Under the pieces are notes generated by a model, which did not search any database, had not been told where the DNA came from, and saw only the letters and a program-made list of their open reading frames with translations. From contig NZ_CP025394.1 of assembly GCF_002943525.1 (NCBI RefSeq), positions 3,782,001 to 3,846,000 on the forward strand: DNA of 64,000 nucleotides, given 5' to 3'. Within the stretch, counting starts at the first letter, position 1; every line of letters begins with the position of its first letter. The stretch is from Kitasatospora sp. MMS16-BH015. Its GTDB lineage: Bacteria; Actinomycetota; Actinomycetes; Streptomycetales; Streptomycetaceae. Positions 43,356 through 52,043 of the stretch are shown here, piece by piece. Position numbers and translations under genes: made by a program.

Positions 43356-44895
43356 GGTACTGCCGTGGCCGGACTCCGTCCCGGTGCCGCTGTCCGCCCC
43401 GCCGCTCACCACGGCGCCGAGCGACGGCCCCAAGGTCATCAGGTGGATCGAGCGCCACTGCCGCTACGGGGAAGGCGACAAGTTCGGGCAGCCGGTCAAG
43501 CTTGAGCTGTTCCAAAAGCTCTTCCTGATCATGCTGTTCGAGCTGCGCCCGGACGGCACCCGCCGCTACCGCCGGGCCCTGCTCGAAGTGCCCAAGGGCA
43601 ACGGCAAGACCCCGATTGCCAGTTGGGTTGCCGCCTACCTGTTGGCGACACAGCGGTCGGCCGTCATCCCCGTGGCAGCCGCCTCCTACGACCAGGCCGA
43701 GATCCTGTTCGGCGACCTGCGGACCTCGATCGACGAATCACCCACCCTGGCAAGGCTGTTCCACACCTTCGAGGGCGAGGTGCAGGTCGCCGGCGGCCCC
43801 GGCCGGGCCTACAAGGTGGCGGCCGTCGCCGGAACGAACGACGGCCAACGGCCCTCGGCGTTCTTCGCCGACGAGATCCACGAATGGACCGGCAACAAGG
43901 GCCGCGTGCACCTGGTGATCGCCAACGGAGCGGCGAAGCGCGCCGGTTCGCTGGTCGTCAACACGACCACCCCCGGGGCCGACCTCGACAGCTTCGCCGG
44001 CAAGCTCCACGAGTACGGGCTCAAGGTCAACAGCGGTGAGATCGACGACCCCGAGTTCCTGTGCGTGATCTGGGGCTGCCCGGAAGACCGTTACGACCTC
44101 ACCGACCCCGACAGCCCCGGCTTTCAGGACCGGCTGCACCAGGCGATCCGCGACGCCAACCCGGCCGCCGACCGCTTCCTGAGTGTGCCGGACGTGGCGT
44201 CGCGCTTCTACCAGATCGCCCGTCACGAGTGGGTGCGCTATCACCTGGGGATGTGGACGACGGTCGCCGAGCGGTGGCTGCCGGCCGGTGCCTGGGAAGC
44301 CTGCGAGCGCCCCGGCCCGGTGCCCGACGGCACCGAGGTCTGCCTCGGGTTCGACGGGTCGTACAACGGCGACAGCACCGCGCTGGTGGTCGTCTCCTGC
44401 CCGACCGACGAGGGTGAACTGCCGCACGTCGATGTCGTCGCCGCGTGGGAGCGCCCCGAGTCGCTGGTCGGCGAGTGGCGAGTGCCGATCCTCGAAGTAG
44501 AGGACGCGATCCGGGCCGCGTGCCGGACGTGGACCGTCCGGGAGATCGTCTGTGACCCCTACCGGTGGGCCCGCACCTACCAGGTACTCGAAGACGAGGG
44601 CCTGCCCATCGTCGAGTTCCCCCAGTCGCCCTCTCGCATGGCGCCGGCCACCGCACGGTTCTACGAGGCCACCACCAACGCCCAGTTGACCCACTCCGGG
44701 CACCCCGCGCTCGCCCGCCACCTGGCCAACTGCGCGATCAAGGTCGACGCCCGCGGCAGCAGGCTGGCCAAGGAGCACCGCCACTCCACCCGGCGCATCG
44801 ACCTCGCGGTCGCCGCCGTCATGGCGCTGGAACGCGCCTGCCAGACCCCCGAAATCCAGCCCGCCCCGCAGTTCTGGAGCTGGGCCGACCTGTGA
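43324..44895 (+). CDS. terL: terminase large subunit
   Basis: This encodes 523 residues from ATG 43324, overlapping terS by 32 bases. The ATPase domain has a Walker A variant LLEVPKGNGKTPIASW, Walker B plus catalytic Glu in SAFFADEIHEWTG, and coupling motif VNTTTPG. The RNase-H-like nuclease domain has Asp in CLGFDGSYNGDST, a further acidic site in EIVCDPYRWARTYQ, and Asp near the end (RIDLAVAAVMALE). It pumps DNA into proheads and cuts it. Length and order are normal, so it is probably active. Confidence 0.96.
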   Translation: MTTRAHSSAYEVLPWPDSVPVPLSAPPLTTAPSDGPKVIRWIERHCRYGEGDKFGQPVKLELFQKLFLIMLFELRPDGTRRYRRALLEVPKGNGKTPIASWVAAYLLATQRSAVIPVAAASYDQAEILFGDLRTSIDESPTLARLFHTFEGEVQVAGGPGRAYKVAAVAGTNDGQRPSAFFADEIHEWTGNKGRVHLVIANGAAKRAGSLVVNTTTPGADLDSFAGKLHEYGLKVNSGEIDDPEFLCVIWGCPEDRYDLTDPDSPGFQDRLHQAIRDANPAADRFLSVPDVASRFYQIARHEWVRYHLGMWTTVAERWLPAGAWEACERPGPVPDGTEVCLGFDGSYNGDSTALVVVSCPTDEGELPHVDVVAAWERPESLVGEWRVPILEVEDAIRAACRTWTVREIVCDPYRWARTYQVLEDEGLPIVEFPQSPSRMAPATARFYEATTNAQLTHSGHPALARHLANCAIKVDARGSRLAKEHRHSTRRIDLAVAAVMALERACQTPEIQPAPQFWSWADL

Positions 44896-44914
44896 GCCGA
44901 GGGGGTGGTGCACC

Positions 44915-45070
44915 GTGCGACCCCGCCTGACCCGCCAACAGCTCTCCGACCTGCTCGACGTGGCCGGCCTGGCCGTCCTCGACGCCGCCGCCTGGTGCTG
45001 GTGCCCGATCGCCGGGCTGGTCGTGCTCGGCGCCGCCCTGCTGCTGGCCGGGTGGGTGATCGACCGGTGA
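44915..45070 (+). CDS. 51-residue membrane protein between terL and portal
   Basis: Translation from GTG 44915 gives MRPRLTRQQLSDLLDVAGLA, then a hydrophobic stretch rich in Ala, Leu and Trp-Cys-Trp-Cys, ending WVIDR. One transmembrane helix is likely (residues about 25-48). Its stop overlaps the portal GTG (GTGA). Third-position GC is near-total in this frame, which supports a true gene. The function is unknown. Confidence 0.66.
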   Translation: MRPRLTRQQLSDLLDVAGLAVLDAAAWCWCPIAGLVVLGAALLLAGWVIDR

Positions 45071-46344
45071 GCCTGCTCCGCCGCGCCGCCCGCACCCGCC
45101 CCGAACGGCGCTTCTACGCCCCGCAGTCCTCGGCCGGCGACCCGTGGGCCATCCCGTCCAACGGCTCGTTGGCCGCCTTCACGCCGAGCGGCGTCCCGGT
45201 CACCGAGGACACCGCCATGAGCCTGCTCGCGGTCGCCGCGTGCGTGCGGATCCTCTCGACCAAGATCGCAGGGCTACCGTTCGACGCGATCCGGATGCGC
45301 GGGCCGCTGCGCGAGACCATCGACCCGGGCCCGATCATCGTCAGCGATCCATTCGGCGGCGCCAACAACGTGGCCTACCCTTCCCGCCGGGTCGGCTTCG
45401 GTCAGCTCATGGTGTCTCTGCTGCTCCGCGGCAACGCCTACTGCCTGGTGCTGGCCCGCGACGCGCTCGGCCGCCCGACCCGCTTGCAGGTGCTGCACCC
45501 CGACCGGGTGCGCTGCGGCTGGGATCCGAAGGGATCCGGGCAGCGCGTCTACCAGGTCAACCGCAAGACGGTGCCCACCGAGGACATCGTGCACCTGATG
45601 GGCATGTCCCACCCCGAGGCCGCCACCGGCATGAGCCTGATCGCCTACGCCCGCAACGCGATCTCCCTCGGCCTCGCCGCCGAAGAGTTCGGGGGCCGGT
45701 TCTTCGGCAACGGCGCTCACATGTCCGGCATTCTCGAAGTGCCGGGCGACCTCGACAAGGAACGCGCCCGCGCCCTCAAGGAATCGTTCACCGCCTCGCA
45801 CGCCGGGCTACAGAACGCCCACGCGATCGGTGTTCTGTCCGGCGGCGCCCAGTTCAAGCCCATCTCGGTCAGCCCCGAGGACGCCCAGTTCCTCGGCACC
45901 CGGGCCGCCCAGAACTTGGACATCGCCATGTTGTTCGGGGTGCCTCCGCACATGCTCGGCCAGGTCGACCGAACTACGTCGTGGGGTACGGGAATTGAGC
46001 AGCAGAGCCTCGGATTCCTGCGGTACACCCTCGAAGCGTGGACGGGCCTGTTCGAGGACGCATGGTCGGCGATGCTTCCCCGCCCGCACGTGGCGATGTT
46101 CGACCTCGACGCGCTGCTCAGGACCGACACCGCCGGGCGTTTCGCCGTGTACACCCAGGCCAGGACGGCCGGGATCATGACGCAGGACGAGATCCGGGCC
46201 CGCGAGAACCTGCCCCCGCTGCCCGACGGCAAGGGTGCCGACATCAACGCGCCGCTGAATTCCTCGGCGTCCCCGAAAGCCGACGGCGCCGACCCGGGCG
46301 CCGCTACGGCGAAATCCGACGCTGCGTCAGGAATGGAGCCGTGA
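45067..46344 (+). CDS. phage portal protein (HK97 family)
   Basis: This encodes 425 residues from GTG 45067. Typical segments are AVAACVRILSTKIAGLPFDA (N-terminal helix), QLMVSLLLRGNAYCLVLARD, LHPDRVRCGWDPKGSG, EDIVHLMGMSHPEAATGMSL, and FGVPPHMLGQVDRTTSWGTG near the end of the core. It forms the dodecameric vertex for DNA entry and tail attachment. The C-terminus (LPPLPDGKGADINAPLNSSA) is the usual flexible tail. Its TGA overlaps the protease start. Confidence 0.95.
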   Translation: MSLLRRAARTRPERRFYAPQSSAGDPWAIPSNGSLAAFTPSGVPVTEDTAMSLLAVAACVRILSTKIAGLPFDAIRMRGPLRETIDPGPIIVSDPFGGANNVAYPSRRVGFGQLMVSLLLRGNAYCLVLARDALGRPTRLQVLHPDRVRCGWDPKGSGQRVYQVNRKTVPTEDIVHLMGMSHPEAATGMSLIAYARNAISLGLAAEEFGGRFFGNGAHMSGILEVPGDLDKERARALKESFTASHAGLQNAHAIGVLSGGAQFKPISVSPEDAQFLGTRAAQNLDIAMLFGVPPHMLGQVDRTTSWGTGIEQQSLGFLRYTLEAWTGLFEDAWSAMLPRPHVAMFDLDALLRTDTAGRFAVYTQARTAGIMTQDEIRARENLPPLPDGKGADINAPLNSSASPKADGADPGAATAKSDAASGMEP

Positions 46345-47033
46345 TGGATCTCAGCGCCCGCAACACCGCCCCGTGCGCGATCGAGCGCCGGTCGATGCCG
46401 TTCCGCGGAGTCGAGCTGCGCTCGAAGCCGAATGGGACCGGCGGCGAAACCCTCCGGTTCGAGGGGTACGCGTGCGTCACCGAGACCGGGTACGAAATGC
46501 AGGACTGGCTCGGCGAGTTCACCGAAGTCGTGCGGGCCGGTGCGTTCACCCGCACCCTGGCAGACAATGCGGACGTGCCGTTCCTGCTCAACCACTCCGG
46601 AATGACTTTGGCCCGCACCAAGTCGGGCACGCTGCGGCTGGCGGAGGACTCGACCGGCCTGCACACCGACGCCGACCTCGACCCGGCCAACCCGGACGTG
46701 CAGGCGCTGCGCTCGGCGATGTCGAGGGGTGACCTCGACGAGATGAGCTTTGCTTTCTGGGTCCGCTCGCAGCAGTGGTCACCGGACTACTCGCAGCGCG
46801 ATATCCTCGACGTGGACCTCAACCGCGGCGACGTGTCACTCGTCAACTACGGTGCTAATCCTGCGACTTCGGCGCAGATGAACGCCCGCGACGCCGAGTT
46901 CGTGCAGCGGCTGACCGCCGACCAGCGGCGCGAGCTGTTCGACCGCCTCGCGGTCGAGTTCGCCCCCGCGCCGCCGGCCGCACCGGCCGGGCTGCGGCTG
47001 TGGCAGGCCCAGGCTGCCGCCCTCGGCCTCTGA
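46344..47033 (+). CDS. prohead protease (HK97 family)
   Basis: This encodes 229 residues from ATG 46344 (TGATG overlap; GGAG 5 upstream). FEGYACVTETGYEMQDWLGE, the catalytic His in VPFLLNHSGMTLARTKSG, and Ser in LDEMSFAFWVRSQQW match HK97 gp4-type serine proteases. It cuts the capsid N-terminal scaffold during maturation. The C-terminal 45 residues (PAPPAAPAG-rich) are linker and self-cleavage region. Confidence 0.95.
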   Translation: MDLSARNTAPCAIERRSMPFRGVELRSKPNGTGGETLRFEGYACVTETGYEMQDWLGEFTEVVRAGAFTRTLADNADVPFLLNHSGMTLARTKSGTLRLAEDSTGLHTDADLDPANPDVQALRSAMSRGDLDEMSFAFWVRSQQWSPDYSQRDILDVDLNRGDVSLVNYGANPATSAQMNARDAEFVQRLTADQRRELFDRLAVEFAPAPPAAPAGLRLWQAQAAALGL

Positions 47034-47149
47034 GTCACTCTCCCCATCGACCGTCCCGACGGCCACCCGGCCGCCGGGCGCTTCCGCCTGCGCCGGCGCG
47101 GTCGACGCGCGGCCAGGCGATCCACCAACTCACCCAGGAGGAGCGCCAG

Positions 47150-48508
47150 TTGTCCGCGCTTATCACTTCCCTCATCGAGCGGCGCGGCCAGATCAAGGCC
47201 GACCTTGACGCGCTGCTCGCCACCCCTACCGCCGAGGCCCGCGACCTGACCCAGGCCGAGGCCGAGACCTTCAACACGACGGTGGCCGAGATCCGAGGTC
47301 TCGACGAGCGGATCGACGAGCTGACCGAGCAGGCCGAGCGCGACCGCAAGGCCACCGAGACGGCCCGGAAGTTCGCCGCCGCCGCCGAGCACCGCAGCCC
47401 CGCCGACCTGCGCGTCGTCGAGCCGCAGGTGTACCGCTCCGGCGCCGGCGGCACGTCGTACTTCAAGGACCTGTTCCTCGCCACCCGCAAGGGCGACGTG
47501 GGCGCGGCCGACCGGCTGCGCCGCAACGACAGGATGGCCGCCGAGATCCGCGCCGTCTCCACCACCAACGGTCAGGGTGGCGAGTTCGTCCCGCCGGTCT
47601 GGCTCGAAGAGAGCTTCGTGCGCATCGTGCGCCCTGGCCGGGTGACCGCCAACCTGTGCGTCAAGGGCGAGATCCCGGCCGGCACCGACAGCCTGACCAT
47701 TCCCAAGATGGTCACCGGTACGGTCGTGGCGCCCCAGGTGGCCCAGAACACGGGGGTCCAGCAGACCGACATCACCACGACCAGCATCGCGGCCTCGGTC
47801 AACACGGTGGCCGGCGGTCAGACGATCTCAATGCAGCTCGTCGAGCAGAGCCCGTTGAACATCGACGACCTGATCCTCGAAGACCTGGCGAACGACTACG
47901 CGCAGAAGCTGGACGCGGGACAGGTGCTCGGCGGGACCGGCACCGGCGGCACCGCCATGGGCCTGCTCAACCTGGCCGGCACCATCCCGGTCACGTGGAC
48001 CCAGGCCACCCCGGCGCTCGGCGGCGCGGGCGGCCTCTACTCCAAGGTCGCCAACGCCATTCAGCTGATCACCTCGACCCGGTTCCAGACCCCGACCGCG
48101 ATCGTGATGCACCCCCGGCGCTGGTGGTGGGCGGTGTCCCAGTCCGACGCCCAGGGCCGCCCGCTGGTGGTCCCCAACGCCGGACACCCGATCAACAACA
48201 TGGGCACGCTCGACAGCCTCGACGCCGAGGGCCCCGTCGGGTCGATGCTCGCGCTGCCGGTCTACGTGGACGCCAACATGCCCACCAACCTCGGCGCCGG
48301 CAACAACCAGGACGCGATCCTCGTCGGCCGCTTCCGGGACTTCTACCTGTGGGAGGGCGACATCCGCGCAGAAACGTTCCAGCAGACCTACGCCCAGAAC
48401 CTGAGCCTGTTCGTGCGGCTCTACAACTACGTCGCGTTCCAGGGCGCCCGGTACCTCTCCGCGACGGCGCTCATCACCGGCACCGGCGCCGTGAACCCGA
48501 CGTTCTGA
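47150..48508 (+). CDS. major capsid protein (HK97 fold)
   Basis: This encodes 452 residues from TTG 47150, chosen because AGGAGGAG lies 6 bases upstream and no ATG or GTG fits. Residues 1-95 are a coiled-coil scaffold (delta) domain (LITSLIERRGQIKADLDALL to AAAAEHR), to be removed by the protease. The HK97 core follows: GGEFVPPVWLEESFVRIV, TIPKMVTGTVVAPQVAQ, LVEQSPLNIDDLILEDLAND and AIVMHPRRWWWAVSQSDAQG, ending VRLYNYVAFQGARYL. It forms the icosahedral shell. Confidence 0.95.
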   Translation: MSALITSLIERRGQIKADLDALLATPTAEARDLTQAEAETFNTTVAEIRGLDERIDELTEQAERDRKATETARKFAAAAEHRSPADLRVVEPQVYRSGAGGTSYFKDLFLATRKGDVGAADRLRRNDRMAAEIRAVSTTNGQGGEFVPPVWLEESFVRIVRPGRVTANLCVKGEIPAGTDSLTIPKMVTGTVVAPQVAQNTGVQQTDITTTSIAASVNTVAGGQTISMQLVEQSPLNIDDLILEDLANDYAQKLDAGQVLGGTGTGGTAMGLLNLAGTIPVTWTQATPALGGAGGLYSKVANAIQLITSTRFQTPTAIVMHPRRWWWAVSQSDAQGRPLVVPNAGHPINNMGTLDSLDAEGPVGSMLALPVYVDANMPTNLGAGNNQDAILVGRFRDFYLWEGDIRAETFQQTYAQNLSLFVRLYNYVAFQGARYLSATALITGTGAVNPTF

Positions 48509-48583
48509 CCCATCCCCACACCCCGGGCCCGGCCGCCTCCCCGGCGGCCGGGCCCGACCCAACTCCCGGAAGGTGCATCACCG

Positions 48584-48919
48584 TTGAACCCGATCAACTA
48601 CGCCAAGGGGCTGCTCGACGAGTTCGAGGGCGCGCTGCGCACCGGCTCGACCAAGCTCGCCGCCGAGATCAAGGCCGAGCTTGAGAAGATCGCCCCGCAC
48701 GCCCGCCGGGCCATCGCCGACCTGCACGGCGTCGTCGAGGACAAGATCGTCAAGCTGCCCGACGGCACCGAGGCCGAGAACAAGCTCGTGACCGACATCA
48801 AGGCCGTCGGTGTCCGACTCGACGAGGTACTCGCCCCGAAGACCACCAAGGCGGCGACGAAGAACCCGACCGGCTTCACCCCGCCGACCGGCCCGGCCGA
48901 CACCCCGCCTGCGGCGTAG
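48584..48919 (+). CDS. small head-cluster protein, unknown
   Basis: This encodes 111 residues from TTG 48584 (GGAAGG about 9 upstream). Helical: NYAKGLLDEFEGALRTGSTK, LAAEIKAELEKIAPHARRAI, then a Lys/Thr/Pro-rich tail. The position after the capsid suits a head fibre, decoration or packaged internal protein, but no family is recognised. Confidence 0.72.
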   Translation: MNPINYAKGLLDEFEGALRTGSTKLAAEIKAELEKIAPHARRAIADLHGVVEDKIVKLPDGTEAENKLVTDIKAVGVRLDEVLAPKTTKAATKNPTGFTPPTGPADTPPAA

Positions 48920-48924
48920 TCGCG

Positions 48925-49452
48925 GTGGCCCGCTCGGACCCGCTCCGCCACCACCTGCGCCGGGTCCGCTCCCAACACCGGGCCCGCCGCCCGCACACCG
49001 GGCACCGCTCCCACGTCGGCAGCACCCACCGCCGCCGCGCCGGCGCCCACGGCCACCACCACAAGGCCGCCCACCACCACCGGCGCCACCACCCGCGCGG
49101 CCCGCGCGCCCACCACCTCAAGCACCACGCCAAGGGCAAGCACCTGCGCCACGCGCACCGGGTCCGGCACGCCGGCCGCCACCGGCACCGCACCCACGTG
49201 CAGCACCGGCGCCACCAGCGCCGCGAGCACCGCCACGCCGCCCACCTGCACCGCAAGCGCCGAACTGCCGCCCACCGCCGGACCCTGCACCACCACCGCC
49301 TACAGGCCGCCCACCAGCGCCACCGGCGCCGCCGCCACATGGCCCGCCACCAGGCGGCCCACCACCGCCGGCACGCCGCCGCCCACCACCGCGGCGCCCA
49401 CCACCAGCACCGGCGCGGCCAGGCCCACCGGAGCAACCGCCGCTACCGGTAG
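48925..49452 (+). CDS. extremely histidine/arginine-rich head-cluster protein
   Basis: This encodes 175 residues from GTG 48925. By hand count, 50 are His (29%), 48 Arg (27%), 5 Lys, and only 2 are acidic. HHH and HRRRH clusters run from end to end, so it is a protamine-like polycation. Codon third positions are almost all G or C in this frame, and it fits snugly between the capsid-cluster gene (stop 48919) and the connector gene (49468). No good ribosome site precedes it, so translation may be coupled. It may bind DNA in the capsid, metals, or the host envelope. No family is known to me. Confidence 0.7.
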   Translation: MARSDPLRHHLRRVRSQHRARRPHTGHRSHVGSTHRRRAGAHGHHHKAAHHHRRHHPRGPRAHHLKHHAKGKHLRHAHRVRHAGRHRHRTHVQHRRHQRREHRHAAHLHRKRRTAAHRRTLHHHRLQAAHQRHRRRRHMARHQAAHHRRHAAAHHRGAHHQHRRGQAHRSNRRYR

Positions 49453-49467
49453 AGGAGGTGAGCCGCC

Positions 49468-50352
49468 GTGGCGCCGCTGATCTACTTCACCGGGCAGGAC
49501 GTGGCCCTGTCGGTGACCGTCCTCGACGACACCGGCACCCCGGCCTACGGGTCGCCGACCGTCCTCACCGTCACCGCCCCCGACGGCACCGTGACCACGC
49601 CCCCGACCGTCTCGACCGGCGTCGGCACCTACACCGCGATCGTTCCCGCCGTCGCCCACCCGGGCGTCTGGGTCTACCGCTGGACCGCCACCAACCTGGG
49701 CGTGGCGTTCGCCAGCGAGGGCCAGTTTCAGGTGCGGCCGATGTCGATCGAGCAGATCGTCGACATAGCCAGCGTCCGCGCACACCTCAACATCCCCCAG
49801 AACACGACCAGTTCGGACGACGAGCTACAGGGGTTCATCCTCGCGGCCGGGGAGTTGGCGAGGGATGTCTGCGGCCCGTTCCTGCCCGAGCAGCACGTGC
49901 AGTGGCTGGACGGCGGCGGCCCCACCCTCGAACTCGACTGGCTGCCCCTGGCGAGCATCCAGTCGGTCACCGAGTACTACGGGCAGGCGGCGTTCCCCAT
50001 TACCGAGCAGCCCCTCGGCAGCCAGACGAACGCGTTCGCCTTCACCGCCGACTACGCCACCGGCACGCTGGTCCGCCGCACGTTCGGCGGGCAGGCCGCG
50101 CTCTGGGCCGTCGGCACGAAGAACATCAAGGTGGTCTACACCGCCGGACGGGCCGGGCAGGTCCCCTACACCGTCAGGCTCGGCGCGCTTGAGCTGATCC
50201 GCCACCTGTGGCAGCTGTCCCAGCAGGGCGGCCGGCCCCGATGGGGCGGCGCCGCGGACGGCGGCGACACGCACGTGCCGATCGGGTTCGCCATGCCCGA
50301 CCGGGTCCTCGAACTCTGGGGCCCCTACCGCCGCCCGCCCGGGATCGCCTGA
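49468..50352 (+). CDS. head-tail connector protein with N-terminal Ig-like domain
   Basis: This encodes 294 residues from GTG 49468 (GAGGAGG upstream). Residues 1-90 are a beta-sandwich (VALSVTVLDDTGTPAYGSPT, GTYTAIVPAVAHPGVWVYRW), like Ig-like/BppU modules. Residues 95-280 are the gp6-like connector: VRAHLNIPQNTTSSDDELQG, FILAAGELARDVCGPFLPEQ, AVGTKNIKVVYTAGRAGQVP and LELIRHLWQLSQQG. It links portal and tail. The fusion with an Ig-like domain is a variation often seen in phages of this genus group. Confidence 0.82.
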   Translation: MAPLIYFTGQDVALSVTVLDDTGTPAYGSPTVLTVTAPDGTVTTPPTVSTGVGTYTAIVPAVAHPGVWVYRWTATNLGVAFASEGQFQVRPMSIEQIVDIASVRAHLNIPQNTTSSDDELQGFILAAGELARDVCGPFLPEQHVQWLDGGGPTLELDWLPLASIQSVTEYYGQAAFPITEQPLGSQTNAFAFTADYATGTLVRRTFGGQAALWAVGTKNIKVVYTAGRAGQVPYTVRLGALELIRHLWQLSQQGGRPRWGGAADGGDTHVPIGFAMPDRVLELWGPYRRPPGIA

Positions 50353-50834
50353 TGACGACCCCGCTCGGCGCCATCCCGGCAAGCTCGATCACGGCCGCCC
50401 GCGCGTGGATCCTCGCCCGCCTGCAAGCCGTCCTCACACCAGACCCCGCCTCGCCGTCGAGCGAGCTGCTGGTGTGCGACGGCGGCCCCGGCCCCTACCA
50501 GCCCGACGACATCGTGAGCCTGGGCGACACCCACCAGACCTACGCCCCCGAGTCCGGCGTCGGATCCGGCGGCGCCGGGTGGCTGCGCGAGGACTACCAG
50601 CTGCACATCACGGTCGACGTGTACCGGGGCGGCGACAACCCCGACGCCACCTTCGCCCGCGCTCGGACGCTCGCCGACCTGGTCGTCGCCGTCGTGCGCT
50701 CCGACCCCTCCCTCGGCGGCGCGGTCGACCGCGCCCGCCCCGCCACCGCCGCGCACTCGACCGGATGGGACGAGGCGCACAGCGGCCGGCACGTCGAGAT
50801 CGACCTCACGGTCGACTGCCTCAAGACCATCTAG
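50352..50834 (+). CDS. tail terminator/completion protein
   Basis: This encodes 160 residues from ATG 50352 (TGATG overlap). ITAARAWILARLQAVLTPDP, VSLGDTHQTYAPESGVGSGG and EDYQLHITVDVYRGGDNPDA followed by an Arg-rich helix and VEIDLTVDCLKTI suggest the fold of tail-completion proteins (gpU/gp10-like). It caps the tail tube at the head side. Order supports this; primary-sequence identity is weak. Confidence 0.72.
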   Translation: MTTPLGAIPASSITAARAWILARLQAVLTPDPASPSSELLVCDGGPGPYQPDDIVSLGDTHQTYAPESGVGSGGAGWLREDYQLHITVDVYRGGDNPDATFARARTLADLVVAVVRSDPSLGGAVDRARPATAAHSTGWDEAHSGRHVEIDLTVDCLKTI

Positions 50835-50844
50835 GACGCCTCCC

Positions 50845-51066
50845 TTGCCTGCCTTCCTCTACACCGGCCCCGACGACGGCCGGTACTACCCCACGCTCGG
50901 CATCACCCCGACCCCGGGCCAGACCTACGAGCTGGCCGCCGACCCCGGCGACGGCGCATGGACCCCCGCCCCGTCCCCGCCGGCCACCCGCGCACGGGCC
51001 GCCACCACCACGACCGCCACCGCCGACCCGGCGGCCGAGCCCGAGGAGGTGACCGCCAGTGCCTAA
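50845..51066 (+). CDS. small tail-cluster protein, unknown
   Basis: This encodes 73 residues from TTG 50845. MPAFLYTGPDDGRYYPTLGI has the pattern of small tail-tube-associated SH3-like proteins; the C-terminal half is disordered (Thr/Ala/Pro-rich). Its stop overlaps the tail-tube gene start by 8 bases. The role is unknown. Confidence 0.65.
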   Translation: MPAFLYTGPDDGRYYPTLGITPTPGQTYELAADPGDGAWTPAPSPPATRARAATTTTATADPAAEPEEVTASA

Positions 51067-52033
51067 GCCAACTCACCTGGCAGCGTTGGGAGTTGCGACC
51101 GAGGCCCCGGCCACGCCGGGCACCCCGGCCCCGCCGACCATGTGGGTGCCGTGGAAGACCTGCACCCCCAAGGACATCGTCAACGTCTCCGAGGACAAGG
51201 GCATCCGGGGCGCCCCGGTCGAGACCTTCGGCATCGTGCAGGGACAGAAGGGATCCACGCTCGACCTGGGCGGCGACCTCTTCGCCGACTCCTTCGGGCA
51301 CGTGCTCGCCGGTCTGCTCGGCGACGTGGTCACCACGGGCGCCGCCGCGCCGTTCGCGCACGTCTTCTCGGTGCTGTGCACCGGCGACACCCAGGGCGTC
51401 AGCAAGACATGGACGATCGTCGACCCCAACCTCGGCGCCTGGCAGTACCCGGGCATCCGCTGGAACGAGATCACGATCAAGTGGAACGCGGACGGATTGG
51501 TGGAGTGGAGCGCCAAGGGGGACGGGTGGGCGTTCGTCACGCTCGCCTCGCCGCCCGCTCCGGCGCAGGGCGCCCTCAAGCCGTTCGCCAACTGGCCTGT
51601 GATCACCAAGCTCGCCGGTGTCCAAATCGGCGTACTCGAAGGCGAGTTGAGCATCAAGCGCAAGCTTGACGTGATCCGCGCGGCCAACGGCACCCAGAAC
51701 CCGGTGTCGGTGTGGGGCGGCGACATCGGCGTCGAGGGCAAGCTGACCACGATCATGGAGGACTCGACGCAGCGCGCCGTCTACCAGGCGTCCACGGTGC
51801 AGAGCCTCGACGTGTCGTTCTCCCAGGGCGCCGGCGCCACCGCCAACGGCCTGGCCCTGCGGTGCAGCCAGATCTACTACCCCGAGGCCACCCCGAGCCC
51901 GTCCAAGGACTACTGGGAACTCCCCATCAGCTACAAGGCAATCGCCAACGCCGCAGACGCCGGCGCGTCCGGCGGCTACTCCCCGATCAAGGCGACGCTG
52001 ACCAACGCGCTGCCGAGCGGCACCTACAAGTAG
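51059..52033 (+). CDS. major tail tube protein
   Basis: This encodes 324 residues from GTG 51059. TMWVPWKTCTPKDIVNVSED, APVETFGIVQGQKGSTLDLG and GDLFADSFGHVLAGLLGDVV belong to the tail-tube family of Streptomyces siphoviruses. The C-terminus has a second beta domain (LSIKRKLDVIRAANGTQNPV, IGVEGKLTTIMEDSTQRAVY). It polymerises into the tail tube around the tape measure. Position before the chaperone pair is standard. Confidence 0.9.
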   Translation: MPKPTHLAALGVATEAPATPGTPAPPTMWVPWKTCTPKDIVNVSEDKGIRGAPVETFGIVQGQKGSTLDLGGDLFADSFGHVLAGLLGDVVTTGAAAPFAHVFSVLCTGDTQGVSKTWTIVDPNLGAWQYPGIRWNEITIKWNADGLVEWSAKGDGWAFVTLASPPAPAQGALKPFANWPVITKLAGVQIGVLEGELSIKRKLDVIRAANGTQNPVSVWGGDIGVEGKLTTIMEDSTQRAVYQASTVQSLDVSFSQGAGATANGLALRCSQIYYPEATPSPSKDYWELPISYKAIANAADAGASGGYSPIKATLTNALPSGTYK

Positions 52034-52043
52034 GAGAGACACA

